Of a DNA stretch of 64,000 nt, positions 19,189 through 28,793 are shown in pieces. The notes under the pieces are model-generated. The model was not told where the DNA came from, did not search any database, and was given only the letters and a program-made list of their open reading frames with translations. Source of the stretch: Moraxellaceae bacterium (GTDB lineage: Bacteria; Pseudomonadota; Gammaproteobacteria; Pseudomonadales; Moraxellaceae); assembly GCA_020697295.1 (NCBI GenBank), contig JAJFBF010000010.1, positions 62,001 through 126,000 on the forward strand, in the 5' to 3' direction. A program made the position numbers and the translations under genes. Numbering within the stretch: the stretch's first letter is position 1; every line of letters begins with the position of its first letter.

Positions 19189-20481
19189 TCAGCGTAGGGC
19201 GAGCGCGCCGGGAAACACGCAGGTGAAGGTCGAGCCCTTGCCGAAGGCGGACTGGATGTCGAGGCGGGCCTGGTGGTCGAGGAGCACGTGCTTGACGATG
19301 GCGAGGCCGAGGCCGGTGCCGCCGGTGGCGGTGGAGCGGGCCTCGTCGGCGCGGTAGAAGCGTTCGGTCAGGCGCGGGATGTGGCGGGCATCGATGCCGA
19401 TGCCGTTGTCCTGCACGCTGAAGCAGGCCCGGCTGCCGTCGCCCCACCAACGGAGTTCGATGCGGCCACCGGCCGGCGTGTATTTCACGGCATTGGTAAC
19501 GAGGTTGGAGAAAGCGCTGCGCAACTCGTCCTCGCGGCCCAGCAGGCGCAGGCCCTCGTCGCAGTCCAGCATGATGACCTGGCCCTTGTCCATGCCAAAG
19601 GCGATGGCCTCGTTTTTCAGCTGCACCAGCAGCGCCGGCACGTTCACCTCGCGCGGCTCCTGCTTGCGCGCGTCGTTCTCCAGGCGCGAGAGCAGCAGCA
19701 GGTCGTTGACGAGGTTGTTCATGCGCGAAGCCTGCGCGTCCATCTGCTGCAGCGCGCGCTGCCAGCGCGGCTCGATGCTGTCCTGCTGGTCGATCAGTGT
19801 CTCGAGATAGCCGCTCAGCACCGTCAGTGGTGTGCGCAGCTCGTGCGAGACATTGGCGACAAAGTCCTTCCGCATCTGCTCGAGGTTATGCAGGCGCGTG
19901 ATGTCGGCGACGATCATGAGCCGGTCATTGCTGCCAAAGCGGGTGAGGTTGAACTGCAGCTGGCGCCCGGTATGCACCGGCGAGGGCAGCGGCAGCGCTT
20001 CTTCATACGGGCCCTGCTCGAAGTAGCGGATGAAGTCGGGATCGCGGATAAGGTTGGTGACAGGCTGGCCGGTATCGGTGTCGGCCTGCAGGCCGAGCAG
20101 TCGTTCGGCGGCCGGGTTCCACCACTCGAGATTGCCGTTGCCGTCGATCAGCACCACGGCTTCCTTGAGCGCGGCGACCGAGGCGCGGGCGCGCTCGATG
20201 ATGCCGAGCAGGCTGGCCTGGGCGCGCTGCTCGTCGCGGCGCAGCGCATGGATATTGTCGAAGATGTCGCCCCAGACGCCGGTGGCCTCCGGCAGCTCGG
20301 CCGCCGGATCACCCTTGAGCCAGGCCTGCAGGCGTTCGACCTGGCGCAGGTGCAGCACGATATAGCCGAGGAAGCCGGCCGCATAGGCCCAGCCCGGATG
20401 CCCTGTGAGCCAGCCCAGGAGTGCGGAGGCCACCAAAAAATACAGCAGGCGCAGCGCCTCCTGCTTCATCAGCTCACTCAT
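19189..20481 (-). CDS. phoR: phosphate regulon sensor histidine kinase PhoR
   Basis: PAS region, H-box 'DFVANVSHELRTPLTVLSGYLETL', N and G boxes; adjacent to phoB. Start at MSELMKQEALRL. Confidence 0.93.
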   Translation of the reverse strand: MSELMKQEALRLLYFLVASALLGWLTGHPGWAYAAGFLGYIVLHLRQVERLQAWLKGDPAAELPEATGVWGDIFDNIHALRRDEQRAQASLLGIIERARASVAALKEAVVLIDGNGNLEWWNPAAERLLGLQADTDTGQPVTNLIRDPDFIRYFEQGPYEEALPLPSPVHTGRQLQFNLTRFGSNDRLMIVADITRLHNLEQMRKDFVANVSHELRTPLTVLSGYLETLIDQQDSIEPRWQRALQQMDAQASRMNNLVNDLLLLSRLENDARKQEPREVNVPALLVQLKNEAIAFGMDKGQVIMLDCDEGLRLLGREDELRSAFSNLVTNAVKYTPAGGRIELRWWGDGSRACFSVQDNGIGIDARHIPRLTERFYRADEARSTATGGTGLGLAIVKHVLLDHQARLDIQSAFGKGSTFTCVFPGALALR

Positions 20482-20597
20482 GCCTGGGCCTCCACGGCGC
20501 GCGCACGGGCGAGTGCCCGGGAGCAAGCGGGGCTGGGCGGGTAGGGCAAAGGGTCGTGCAGCATGGGCGGCGGCCTGGGCAAAGGGACGGCCGCCGA

Positions 20598-21317
20598 CTA
20601 GCTGTCGGCGGGCTCGCGGGAGCTGTCCACCTTGGTGGAAAAGCGGTAGCCGGTGCCGCGCACGGTCTGGATGAAGCGGTCGTAGCCCCAGGGCTCCAGG
20701 GCCTTGCGCAGGCGGCGGATATGCACGTCGATGGTACGGTCCTCGACATACACATTGCCACCCCAGACCTGGTCCAGCAGCTGGCTGCGGGAGTAGGCGC
20801 GCTCGGGATGGCTCATGAAGAAGGCCAGCATGCGGTATTCGGTCGGGCCCATTTCCACGGGCGTATCCCGGGCCGTGATGCGGTGGCTGACCGGGTCCAG
20901 CTTGAGGCCGTCGGCCTCGATGGCCTTTTCGGCGCTGAGGCTGGAGCTGCGGCGCAGCACGGCGCGGATGCGGGAGACCAGCTCGCGCGTGGAAAAAGGC
21001 TTGGTGATGTAGTCGTCGGCGCCGGCGTCGAGGCCCTGGATCTTGTTGTCCTCCTCGCCGCGGGCGGTGAGCATGATCACGGGAATCTCGCGGGTGCCCT
21101 CGTCGCGCTTGAGGCGGCGGGCGAGCTCGATGCCGGAGAGGCCGGGCAGCATCCAGTCGAGCAGGATGAGGGCCGGGCGTTCGTCGACGATGATGTGGTG
21201 GGCGGCGAGGGCGTCCTCGGCCTGCAGGCAGTCAAAGCCGGCCAGCTCCAGGGCGATGGCGATCATCTCGCGGATGGCGGCTTCGTCGTCGACGATCAGG
21301 ATGCGTTCTTGGGTCAT
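20598..21317 (-). CDS. phoB: phosphate regulon response regulator PhoB
   Basis: REC domain '[15 protein letters not shown]...[13 protein letters not shown]', winged helix C-terminus '...[39 protein letters not shown]'. Confidence 0.96.
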   Translation of the reverse strand: MTQERILIVDDEAAIREMIAIALELAGFDCLQAEDALAAHHIIVDERPALILLDWMLPGLSGIELARRLKRDEGTREIPVIMLTARGEEDNKIQGLDAGADDYITKPFSTRELVSRIRAVLRRSSSLSAEKAIEADGLKLDPVSHRITARDTPVEMGPTEYRMLAFFMSHPERAYSRSQLLDQVWGGNVYVEDRTIDVHIRRLRKALEPWGYDRFIQTVRGTGYRFSTKVDSSREPADS

Positions 21318-21370
21318 CTCGCCAGGCCAATAGGGGTCGGTTTCATGTCGAGCCTATTACAGCCGGCGCA

Positions 21371-21424
21371 GGTTAAGGAAATATGACAGCGGCAGGCGGT
21401 TCGGGTTAAGGAAATATGACAGCG
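21371..21424 (-). promoter_or_regulatory. two tandem Pho boxes upstream of phoB
   Basis: Minus strand: CTGTCATATTT CCTTAACCCGA ACCGCCTGCCG CTGTCATATTT CCTTAACCTGC; two copies of a 21-bp unit exactly 33 bp apart, 54-107 bp upstream of the phoB ATG. Confidence 0.75.
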
Positions 21425-21646
21425 CCGGGTTTTGCCCGGCGGCGGGCAGAGGGCGCGTGGGGCCGGTCGCTGAAACCAGGCGGCACGGCGCCTGACGATG
21501 GCGTCGGGGATTGTCAGGCAGGGTACTCGGCCGCCATATCGGGGGGCTGGTCGGAACCCCCCTGTTCAAGGGGCAGTGAATTCGGGGGGCGGCCTCATGA
21601 TAATGACCTGTCCGCTTCGCCCTCTCCCCTTCGAAAGGAACTCGCC

Positions 21647-22696
21647 ATGGCCCTTGCCCGCAAGACCCCGCTATTGCTCTCTGCCTTGCTGCTGGCGGCC
21701 ATGCCTCTCCCGGCCCTCGCCGCCAAGGCCTCCGCCGTGTACACCGAGGCCTATTTCCGGCCCATCGTCGAAGACGCCTACAACGATGCCAGGGTCGGGG
21801 GCACCAAGACCCGGATGGAGGCGGTGCAGGGGCTCTCCGCCCTCGGCGGCTGGCGCGTCAACCTGAACATGCAGTGCACCTTCCCCGACAGCTCCAATCC
21901 CTACTCCGAGAATTACAACAAGGGCCTCATCTTCAATACGCCGGCGGCAATCGCCAACCGTGGCAACAGCTTTGACTACATTTTCCAGACCCAGTCCTTT
22001 CCCGATCTGCAGGCGCCCTGGGTGGAGAAGGAGATCGCCAAGCGGCGTAAGGAACTGCAGGGCGAGTTCGACGATGTGCAGGTCACTTTGGATCGCCTGC
22101 CGGGCCAGGGTTATCTGCTCACCGCCAAATACCCCTTCGGTAATGGCGTGAAGCCCAACGACATCCAGAAGCGACTTACCTACTTCATGAGCAAATCCCA
22201 GTTCGCGCTCTGCGACATCGTCACCGGCGCCTGGATCGCCAGCGGCAAGCTCTGGGATGAATACAAGGGCGAGATCAAGGGCCCGGTGTCGCGCGAAATC
22301 TTCCTCGCGCTGAACCCCGTGTTTACCCGCGACAAATACGAAACCACCAAGACCAAGGCCAGCGGCGGCGCCTGGGAAATGCAGGGCGACGGCTGGGGCG
22401 AAACCTATGAGAACTACACGGATCGCATGGAAGCCAGCATGGGCATGCCGATCCCGAAAGGCTTCTCCCAGGAAGCGGCCGATGCGATGCATGCGCAGCT
22501 GATGGCGGTCGGTCCCGCGCCCGGGGCGCAAAAGCTCGATATCTACTGGGGCGACGGGTATATCTGGATGACCTCGGTGTATTCCTATGCCGGCATGACG
22601 GGCAAGCAGCTCCGGAAAACGCGCGAGGACTTCAGCAACGATTACGCCAAGGAGCATTTCAAGGCGGTGAAGAAGGTGCTGAAGAAAAACCTCTGA
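21647..22696 (+). CDS. secreted/periplasmic protein of unknown function
   Basis: Signal peptide 'MALARKTPLLLSALLLAAMPLPALA'; divergent from phoB; no family recognised. Confidence 0.75.
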   Translation: MALARKTPLLLSALLLAAMPLPALAAKASAVYTEAYFRPIVEDAYNDARVGGTKTRMEAVQGLSALGGWRVNLNMQCTFPDSSNPYSENYNKGLIFNTPAAIANRGNSFDYIFQTQSFPDLQAPWVEKEIAKRRKELQGEFDDVQVTLDRLPGQGYLLTAKYPFGNGVKPNDIQKRLTYFMSKSQFALCDIVTGAWIASGKLWDEYKGEIKGPVSREIFLALNPVFTRDKYETTKTKASGGAWEMQGDGWGETYENYTDRMEASMGMPIPKGFSQEAADAMHAQLMAVGPAPGAQKLDIYWGDGYIWMTSVYSYAGMTGKQLRKTREDFSNDYAKEHFKAVKKVLKKNL

Positions 22697-22716
22697 GCCT
22701 TCGGCCCTTTTGATAA

Positions 22717-22744
22717 AAGAACCCCGCGAGTCGGGGTTTTTTTA
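22717..22744. terminator. rho-independent terminator
   Basis: AACCCCGCGAGTCGGGGTTTTTTT. Confidence 0.75.
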
Positions 22745-22757
22745 TGGGCGCAGACCC

Positions 22758-23666
22758 TCAGCCGACGACGGGCGCCGCCTTGAACAGATACCCCAGGAAA
22801 ACGCCGGCAAAGAGCAGCGCGCCTGCCCAGTGGTTATGCAGGAAGGCCTGCAGGCAGCGCGCCGGCTCACGCTCCCCGGCGAGGCGGAACTCCCAGGCGA
22901 AGAGGGCGAGGACGCCGAGCAGCGAGACGGCGAAAGGCCAGGCGAGGCCCAGGCGGCCGGCCAGCATCCACAGCGCGAGCACGAACATGGCCTGCAGCGA
23001 GCCGATGATCATGAGGTCCATGTCGCCAAAGAGGATGGCGGTGGACTTGATGCCGGCCTTGAGGTCGTCGTCGCGGTCGGCCATCGCATAGTAAGTGTCG
23101 TAGGCGACGGTCCAGCACAGGTTGCCGACAAAGAGCAGCCAGCACTCGGGGCCCGGCACCTTGCCCTGGGCCACGAAGGCCATGGGGATGCCCCAGGAGA
23201 AGGCGGCGCCCAGCACCACCTGTGGCAGGTGGGTGAAGCGCTTCATGAAGGGATAGAGCGAGGCCAGCGCCACTGCGCCGAAGGCCCAATAGAAGGTGGT
23301 CTTGTTGAGGAAGAGCAGGAGCGAGGCGGCGAGGGCCAGCAGCACGATAAAAAAGGCGGCGGCCTCTTTGGCCCCGATGCGGCCGGTGGCCAGGGGGCGC
23401 TCGCGGGTGCGCGCGACCTGGCCGTCGAAGTTGCGGTCAGCAAGATCGTTGATGACGCAGCCGGCGGCGCGCATCAGCACCACGCCCAGAGAAAAGACGA
23501 CGATGATGCCGAGCGGCGGGCGGCCGTCGCCGGCGATGTAGACCGCCCACAGCGTCGGCCACAACAGCAGCCAGGTGCCGATGGGACGGTCGAAGCGCGC
23601 CAGCTTGAGGAAGTCGGGCAGGCGCGGGAAGCGGGCGAGGAGGGTGTCGAACAGGCTGGCGGACAT
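22758..23666 (-). CDS. ubiA: 4-hydroxybenzoate octaprenyltransferase UbiA
   Basis: 'RFDRPIGTWLLLWPTLWAVYIAGDGRP', 'RAAGCVINDLADRNFDGQVARTRERPLATG', 'YDTYYAMADRDDDLKAGIKSTAILFG'. Confidence 0.96.
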   Translation of the reverse strand: MSASLFDTLLARFPRLPDFLKLARFDRPIGTWLLLWPTLWAVYIAGDGRPPLGIIVVFSLGVVLMRAAGCVINDLADRNFDGQVARTRERPLATGRIGAKEAAAFFIVLLALAASLLLFLNKTTFYWAFGAVALASLYPFMKRFTHLPQVVLGAAFSWGIPMAFVAQGKVPGPECWLLFVGNLCWTVAYDTYYAMADRDDDLKAGIKSTAILFGDMDLMIIGSLQAMFVLALWMLAGRLGLAWPFAVSLLGVLALFAWEFRLAGEREPARCLQAFLHNHWAGALLFAGVFLGYLFKAAPVVG

Positions 23667-23751
23667 GGAGGTGGCTGCGCGGTGAGCGATACCGCCAAGT
23701 CTACCTGTGCCGGCGGCGCGACGGCGAGGTGGGTTCGCGGCGCAGAGGCAG

Positions 23752-23856
23752 GTCGGGCTTTAGCCCGACAACTAAGCAGGCCTGCAATGGAGCCAAGGGA
23801 TGCCGGTTGAGTCGGGCTCTAGCCCGGCAGATGCAGTCGGGCTGAAGTCCGACCTA
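23752..23856. repeat. REP-like cluster (3 palindromes)
   Basis: GGTCGGGCTTTAGCCCGACA, GTCGGGCTCTAGCCCGGCA, AGTCGGGCTGAAGTCCGACCTAC. Confidence 0.8.
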
Positions 23857-24378
23857 CCGGGCGTCCCGTGCCCTGAACAGCGCCGGCAAAAAGCACTCCG
23901 CCACCAGCACCGGTCGCCCGTGAAACACCAGGTGCGAGCGCCGCGCAAAGACCCGGCCCTCGGGCTGGTCGAGGCGGGTGATCTCGATGGGGCCGCGGCG
24001 CAGGGTGGGGTCGCGGAAGAGCAGGTGGCCCAGGGATCGGGTGCCGAGCTTGCGCAGGCGCCGGCCCGGGCCCGCCAGCGAGGTCACCGGCAGCACGCTG
24101 CGCGCCCGCACCCAGGGTTCGCCCTGGCCGATCAGGGCGACTTCCCGGATCAGGGCATAGCGGCCGGGGGAGAGCTTCATGCGCCGGGCCTCCTCGGGCG
24201 CCGGCCGGCCCCAGTACTGGGCCAGCAGCTCCACCCGGAACTCGCCCCGGGCCTGCCGGACCAGGCGCGCGGTCAGGGAGCCTGGCTCGCGCAGCCAGTC
24301 GCGCACCGCCCGCGGCGGCGCAAGCTGCCAGTGGCGCTGGGGGGAAAGCCAGTGACGGGGCGGGGTCCAGACGGGCAT
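23854..24378 (-). CDS. ubiC: chorismate lyase UbiC
   Basis: 'RHWQLAPPRAVRDWLREPGSLTARLVRQARGEFRVELL...REVALIGQGEPWVRARSVLP...LGHLLFRDPTLRRGPIEI'; next to ubiA. Confidence 0.88.
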   Translation of the reverse strand: MPVWTPPRHWLSPQRHWQLAPPRAVRDWLREPGSLTARLVRQARGEFRVELLAQYWGRPAPEEARRMKLSPGRYALIREVALIGQGEPWVRARSVLPVTSLAGPGRRLRKLGTRSLGHLLFRDPTLRRGPIEITRLDQPEGRVFARRSHLVFHGRPVLVAECFLPALFRARDAR

Positions 24379-24577
24379 GGGGGCGCAAGGGCTGGCAAAA
24401 ACGAGGGCCGAGCATGCCGTCGCCCCGGCATGAAGGCAAGACGAATACGTAGGTGTCCAGGCGGTCACAAACTGGAAACACGGGGGCGGATTTGGCAGAC
24501 TCCCCCTCCGTTCAAGCGCGTCAGTCCCTGGCGCCGGTTCAAAGCGCCTGCCAAGGGCGGCGCCAGTCGAGGGTGAT

Positions 24578-24853
24578 ATGAAGAAGTGGCAGTGTGTGGT
24601 GTGCGGTTTCATCTATGACGAAGCCGTGGGTATGCCCTGGGACGGAATTCCGGCCGCCTGTCCGGGCATCGCCTTCCCGTCGTCGGCCGGGTGCTGGCGG
24701 CAAGCCCCTACAGGCCTGCTCTTGCGCAGGCCTGTTTTTTGTCCGCTCCCACCCACTGCCTGTTGCCGGCAACGGCACCCTGGTTTCGGAGGGCTGCAAG
24801 CCAGTGCCAGCGGCGTGGCCCCCTTTCCGGCTTTTAGCCAACTGAAGCCCTGA
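24578..24853 (+). pseudogene. rubredoxin, truncated after the first metal-binding half
   Basis: Starts as rubredoxin 'MKKWQCVVCGFIYDEAVGMPWDGIPA', then unrelated sequence; the second CPxCG motif is missing from the frame. Confidence 0.8.
24714..24738 (+). terminator. rho-independent terminator inside the altered rubredoxin frame
   Basis: AGGCCTGCTCTTGCGCAGGCCTGTTTTTT. Confidence 0.65.
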
Positions 24854-24948
24854 CTGTTGTCCGGCAGCCGCCACCGGCACCGGCGCGCAGGCTGGATAGA
24901 ATGCATCGCCCCGCCGCAGGCGGGAAAGTCGCCATGGAGAAAATGCGC

Positions 24949-26103
24949 ATGAATACGCTGGTCATCGTCGGCACCGGTCTTGCCGGTTACAACCTCGCCA
25001 AGGAATTCCGCAAGCTCGACGCCGAGCGTCCGCTCCTTATCATCACCCAGGACGATGGACGCAATTACTCCAAGCCCATGCTCTCGACCGGCTTTACCAA
25101 GGGCAAGGCCGCCGACGAGCTGGCGATGAACTCCGTGGAGCAGATGCGCGAGCAACTCAAGGCCGACATTCGCACCGGCGTGGCGGTCAATGCCATCGAC
25201 CGGGTCGCCAGGACCCTGCAGGTGGAAGGTGAGATCATCCCCTATGGCGACCTCGTGCTGGCCCTGGGCGCCGACGTTTTTCGACCCGCCCTGGGCGGCG
25301 ACGCTGGCGATCGCGTGTATTCCATCAACGACCTGCAGGATTACGCCCGCTTCCGTGAAGTCATGGCCGACAAGAAAAAAGTCGTCATCATCGGCGGCGG
25401 CCTTATCGGCTGCGAGTTCGCCAATGATCTCTCCAATGGCGGCATCAGTGTGGACGTTGTGGAGCCGGTCGGGCGTGTGCTGCCGGCGCTGCTGCCCGAG
25501 CGTGCCTCCGAAGCCGTGGCCAACGGCCTGGCCTCGCTGGGCGTGAAGCTGCACTTTGGCCATAGCGTGAAAGGCGTGTGGCAGGACGGCGACGGCGTGT
25601 CGGTCGAGCTCAGCAACGGCGAACGCATTGCCGGTGACGTGGTGCTCTCCGCCATCGGCCTGCGTCCGCGAACCCAGCTTGCTCTTGTGGCCGGCCTCAA
25701 GGCCGAGCGTGGCATCGTGGTGGACCGTTTTCTGCGCACCTCCGATGCCAACATCTATGCCATCGGCGATGCCGCCGAAGTCGAAGGCAAGGTGCTGCTC
25801 TATGTTCTGCCGCTGATGGCCGCCGCGCGCGCACTGGCCAAGACCCTGGCCGGCCAGCCGACGGCGGTGATGTACCCCGCGATGCCGGTGCAGGTGAAGA
25901 CGCCGGTATGTCCGGTGGTCGTGTCGCCGGTGCTGCCGGGTACGCCAGGCGCCTGGGAAGTCGAGGCGGAAGGCAATGACGTGAAAGCGGTATTCAAGAG
26001 CCCTGACGGCCAGACGCTGGGCTTTGCCCTTACTGGCGCGTATGCCGGCAGCAGTGCCATCAAGATGGAGCTGACGCGACTGTTGCCGCCGATCCTGGCC
26101 TGA
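24949..26103 (+). CDS. FAD-dependent NAD(P)H:rubredoxin reductase
   Basis: 'TLVIVGTGLAGYNLAKEFRKLD', 'VVIIGGGLIGCEFANDL', 'DANIYAIGDAAEVEGK'; adjacent rubredoxin start. Confidence 0.88.
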   Translation: MNTLVIVGTGLAGYNLAKEFRKLDAERPLLIITQDDGRNYSKPMLSTGFTKGKAADELAMNSVEQMREQLKADIRTGVAVNAIDRVARTLQVEGEIIPYGDLVLALGADVFRPALGGDAGDRVYSINDLQDYARFREVMADKKKVVIIGGGLIGCEFANDLSNGGISVDVVEPVGRVLPALLPERASEAVANGLASLGVKLHFGHSVKGVWQDGDGVSVELSNGERIAGDVVLSAIGLRPRTQLALVAGLKAERGIVVDRFLRTSDANIYAIGDAAEVEGKVLLYVLPLMAAARALAKTLAGQPTAVMYPAMPVQVKTPVCPVVVSPVLPGTPGAWEVEAEGNDVKAVFKSPDGQTLGFALTGAYAGSSAIKMELTRLLPPILA

Positions 26104-26129
26104 GGCTTGTCGTGATCCAGTGTCCGTTG

Positions 26130-26160
26130 AATAAAAAGCCCGCGTAATGCGGGCTTTTTA
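26130..26160. terminator. bidirectional terminator
   Basis: AATAAAAAGCCCGCGTAATGCGGGCTTTTTATT. Confidence 0.8.
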
Positions 26161-26215
26161 TTGAGTACGAGAACTCATCCTCCACTAGTGGGCAGCCGCC
26201 CATTACAGCTAGTGT

Positions 26216-26285
26216 CCCGGCTCCCGGCTCCCGGCTCCCGGCTCCCGGCTCCCGGCTCCCGGCTCCCGGCTCCCGGCTCCCGACT
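26216..26285. repeat. 7-bp tandem repeat (CCCGGCT)x9 plus CCCGACT
   Basis: Read directly; intergenic between two convergent genes. Confidence 0.95.
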
Positions 26286-26357
26286 GCAACTGCCAACTGC
26301 CAATCTTCCAATAGCCGAGCGCCAGGACATGCACGCGGCCAGGCAGTGTAGGAATGA

Positions 26358-28793
26358 TCAGGCCGCCACAAAGCGGCGCGCGGCAGTCGTGCGTTCGCCC
26401 GACAGCTCCTCGTTGGAGAAGTCGTCGACGGCAATCACTTCGCGCACCGCAATGGCCGCCTCGCGCAGCAATTGCGCTTCCGCCGCAGTCAGGATGCCGG
26501 CCTTGAGGCCCGCCTCCGGCGTGGTATCGGTGAGATGGCCGGCCGTCACGGCCTCCTTGAGACGACGGGTCAGCGGGTGGCTTTCCGACACCAGTCGGAA
26601 GGCGTGCTCCAGTGCGCCGGTGGCGTCGTGCCGGTTGCGGCTCATGAAAAGCCCGGCGCTGAGACGCTCCAGCGTGTCGGAGGGCCGCTGCAGCAAGCGC
26701 GCGACCGCGTGGCCCTGCCGATCGGAAGGCGCATGCCGTTGCCGGCCGAGCGGGAAAAGGAAGACTCGCAGCAGAATCCCTACCGGCTGCGACGGGAAGT
26801 TGAGCAGGATCTCGAACAGGCGCGACTCGATGATGTGCGTGGAATGGGCCAGGCAGTAATCCACCAGTACGCGATCGTCGGCGGGACGGCCCTCGTCTTC
26901 CCAGCGCTTCAGTACGGCGCTGGCGAGATAAAGCTCCGTGAGCGCATCGGCAAAGCGTCCCGAGAGTTTCTCGCGCCGCTTGAGCTCGCCGCCGAGCAAG
27001 CCGAGGGCGGCATCCGCGGTGAACGCAAAGGCGGCCGAGAGCCGTGCGAGCTGGCGGAACCAGTAGGCGGTGGGCGTTTGCGGCGCGCGCGCAAAGGCCG
27101 AGTAGGTGAGGGAATGGGCAAAGGCGCGCAGACCGTTGCTCGTGAGGTCGCGCATATGCGCGGTGAAGACCTCGTCAAAGGCTTCCTCGGCATGATGGCG
27201 ATCCTTGAGGCCGATGATCTCGATCTCGCGCAGCAGGTGCGGATGGCAGCGCATGGCGCCCTGGCCAAAGATGATGAGCGAGCGCGTGAGGATATTGGCG
27301 CCCTCGACGGTGATGCCGACCGGCACCGCCTGGTAGATGGGCGACAGATAATTGCGCGGGCCTTCGCAGATGCCCTTGCCGGCATGCAGGTCCATGGCGT
27401 CGTTGACCGCCTCGCGCATACGCTCGGTGCAGGCATATTTCATCATCGCGGAAATCACCGAGGGCTGCTCGCCGAGGTCGAGCCCGATACAGGTGAGGCG
27501 TCTCGCCGCCTCGAGCGTGTAGGCGTGCCCGGCCAGGCGCGCGACGACTTCCTCCACCCCTTCCAGCTTGGCGATGGGCACGTTGAACTGCTGGCGGATG
27601 GCGGTGTATTCGGCGCTGACGCGCGCCATCATCTTGGCGGCGGTGGTGCCCATGGCGGGCAGCGAGATGCCGCGGCCGGCGGCGAGGGCGTTCATCAGCA
27701 TGGACCAGCCATGGCCGGCCTGGGCGCGGCCGCCGATGATCCAGCTCAGGGGAATGAAGACGTCGCGGCCCCGCGTCGGCCCGTTCATGAAGGCCTGGTT
27801 GGCGGGCGAATGCCGGCGGCCGATCTCGACGCCCGGATGCGAGGACGGAATCAGCGCGAGGGTGATGCCGATGTCGTCGGCACTGCCAAGGAGGTGGTCG
27901 GGGTCGTGCAGGCGGAAGGCAAGGCCGATCACTGTCGCCACCGGTGCCAGGGTGATGTAGCGCTTGTTCCACGACAGGCGGACGCCGAGGACTTCCTGGC
28001 CTTCGTGCAGGCCGCGGCAGACATGGCCGGTGTCGGGGAGGGCACTGGCGTCGGAGCCGGCCTCGGGCCCGGTCAGGGCAAAGCAGGGGATGTCCTCGCC
28101 GCGGGCCAGGCGCGGCAGGTAGTGCCGGCGCTGCTCGTCGGTGCCGTAGTGCAGCAGCAGCTCCGCCGGACCCAGGGAGTTGGGCACCATGACCGTGATG
28201 GCGGCGGACACCGAGCGCGAGCCGATCTTGCTGACGATGGCCGAGTGCGCCTGGGCCGAAAACCCCTGGCCGCCATATTCGCGCGGGATGATGAGGCCGA
28301 AGAAGCCCTGCTCGCGCATGAACTGCCACACCGATGGCGGCAGGTCGCGGCGCTCGTGGGTGATTTCCCAGTCATCGAGCATGGCGCACAGCGCCTCGGT
28401 GGGGCCGTTGAGGAAGGCCTGCTCGTCCAGGCTGAGGCGGGGCCGGGGCAGGGCTAGCAGTTTTTGCCACTGCGGGTGGCCGCTGAAGAGGTCGGCATCC
28501 CACCAGGTGGTGCCGGCGGCCAGGGCCTCGCGCTCGGTGTCGGAGATGGGCGGCAGCAGGCGCTGCACCAGCTTCATGACCGGCAGCGTGATGACAATCA
28601 GGCGCAGCGGCTTGAGGCTCCAGGTGAGCAGCAGCAGCCAGGGCAGCCACAGCAGGGGCGAAGCCGGCCGGTCCTGCTGCCAGAGCAGGAGCATGAAGAG
28701 GCCGAGGGTGAGGGTGGCGACGAGTCCCGCGCGGGGACTGTGGAACATGAGTACGGCAGTGGCGAGGATGAGGCCGAGGGTCAAGAGACTCAT
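26358..28793 (-). CDS. fadE: acyl-CoA dehydrogenase, large FadE type
   Basis: 811 aa, N-terminal membrane helices then ACAD core 'GFFGLIIPREYGGQGFSAQAHS', 'FALTGPEAGSDASALPDTG'. Confidence 0.9.
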   Translation of the reverse strand: MSLLTLGLILATAVLMFHSPRAGLVATLTLGLFMLLLWQQDRPASPLLWLPWLLLLTWSLKPLRLIVITLPVMKLVQRLLPPISDTEREALAAGTTWWDADLFSGHPQWQKLLALPRPRLSLDEQAFLNGPTEALCAMLDDWEITHERRDLPPSVWQFMREQGFFGLIIPREYGGQGFSAQAHSAIVSKIGSRSVSAAITVMVPNSLGPAELLLHYGTDEQRRHYLPRLARGEDIPCFALTGPEAGSDASALPDTGHVCRGLHEGQEVLGVRLSWNKRYITLAPVATVIGLAFRLHDPDHLLGSADDIGITLALIPSSHPGVEIGRRHSPANQAFMNGPTRGRDVFIPLSWIIGGRAQAGHGWSMLMNALAAGRGISLPAMGTTAAKMMARVSAEYTAIRQQFNVPIAKLEGVEEVVARLAGHAYTLEAARRLTCIGLDLGEQPSVISAMMKYACTERMREAVNDAMDLHAGKGICEGPRNYLSPIYQAVPVGITVEGANILTRSLIIFGQGAMRCHPHLLREIEIIGLKDRHHAEEAFDEVFTAHMRDLTSNGLRAFAHSLTYSAFARAPQTPTAYWFRQLARLSAAFAFTADAALGLLGGELKRREKLSGRFADALTELYLASAVLKRWEDEGRPADDRVLVDYCLAHSTHIIESRLFEILLNFPSQPVGILLRVFLFPLGRQRHAPSDRQGHAVARLLQRPSDTLERLSAGLFMSRNRHDATGALEHAFRLVSESHPLTRRLKEAVTAGHLTDTTPEAGLKAGILTAAEAQLLREAAIAVREVIAVDDFSNEELSGERTTAARRFVAA

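Noticed and set aside
24853-24950. Possible displaced second half of rubredoxin before the reductase
   Set aside because: Only a vague GK...M similarity in shifting frames; no CPxCG motif.
26161-26859. 232-aa plus-strand ORF containing the heptamer array (SRLPAPGSRLPAPG)
   Set aside because: Runs antisense through fadE, low complexity; the array looks intergenic, so coding phase variation is not supported.
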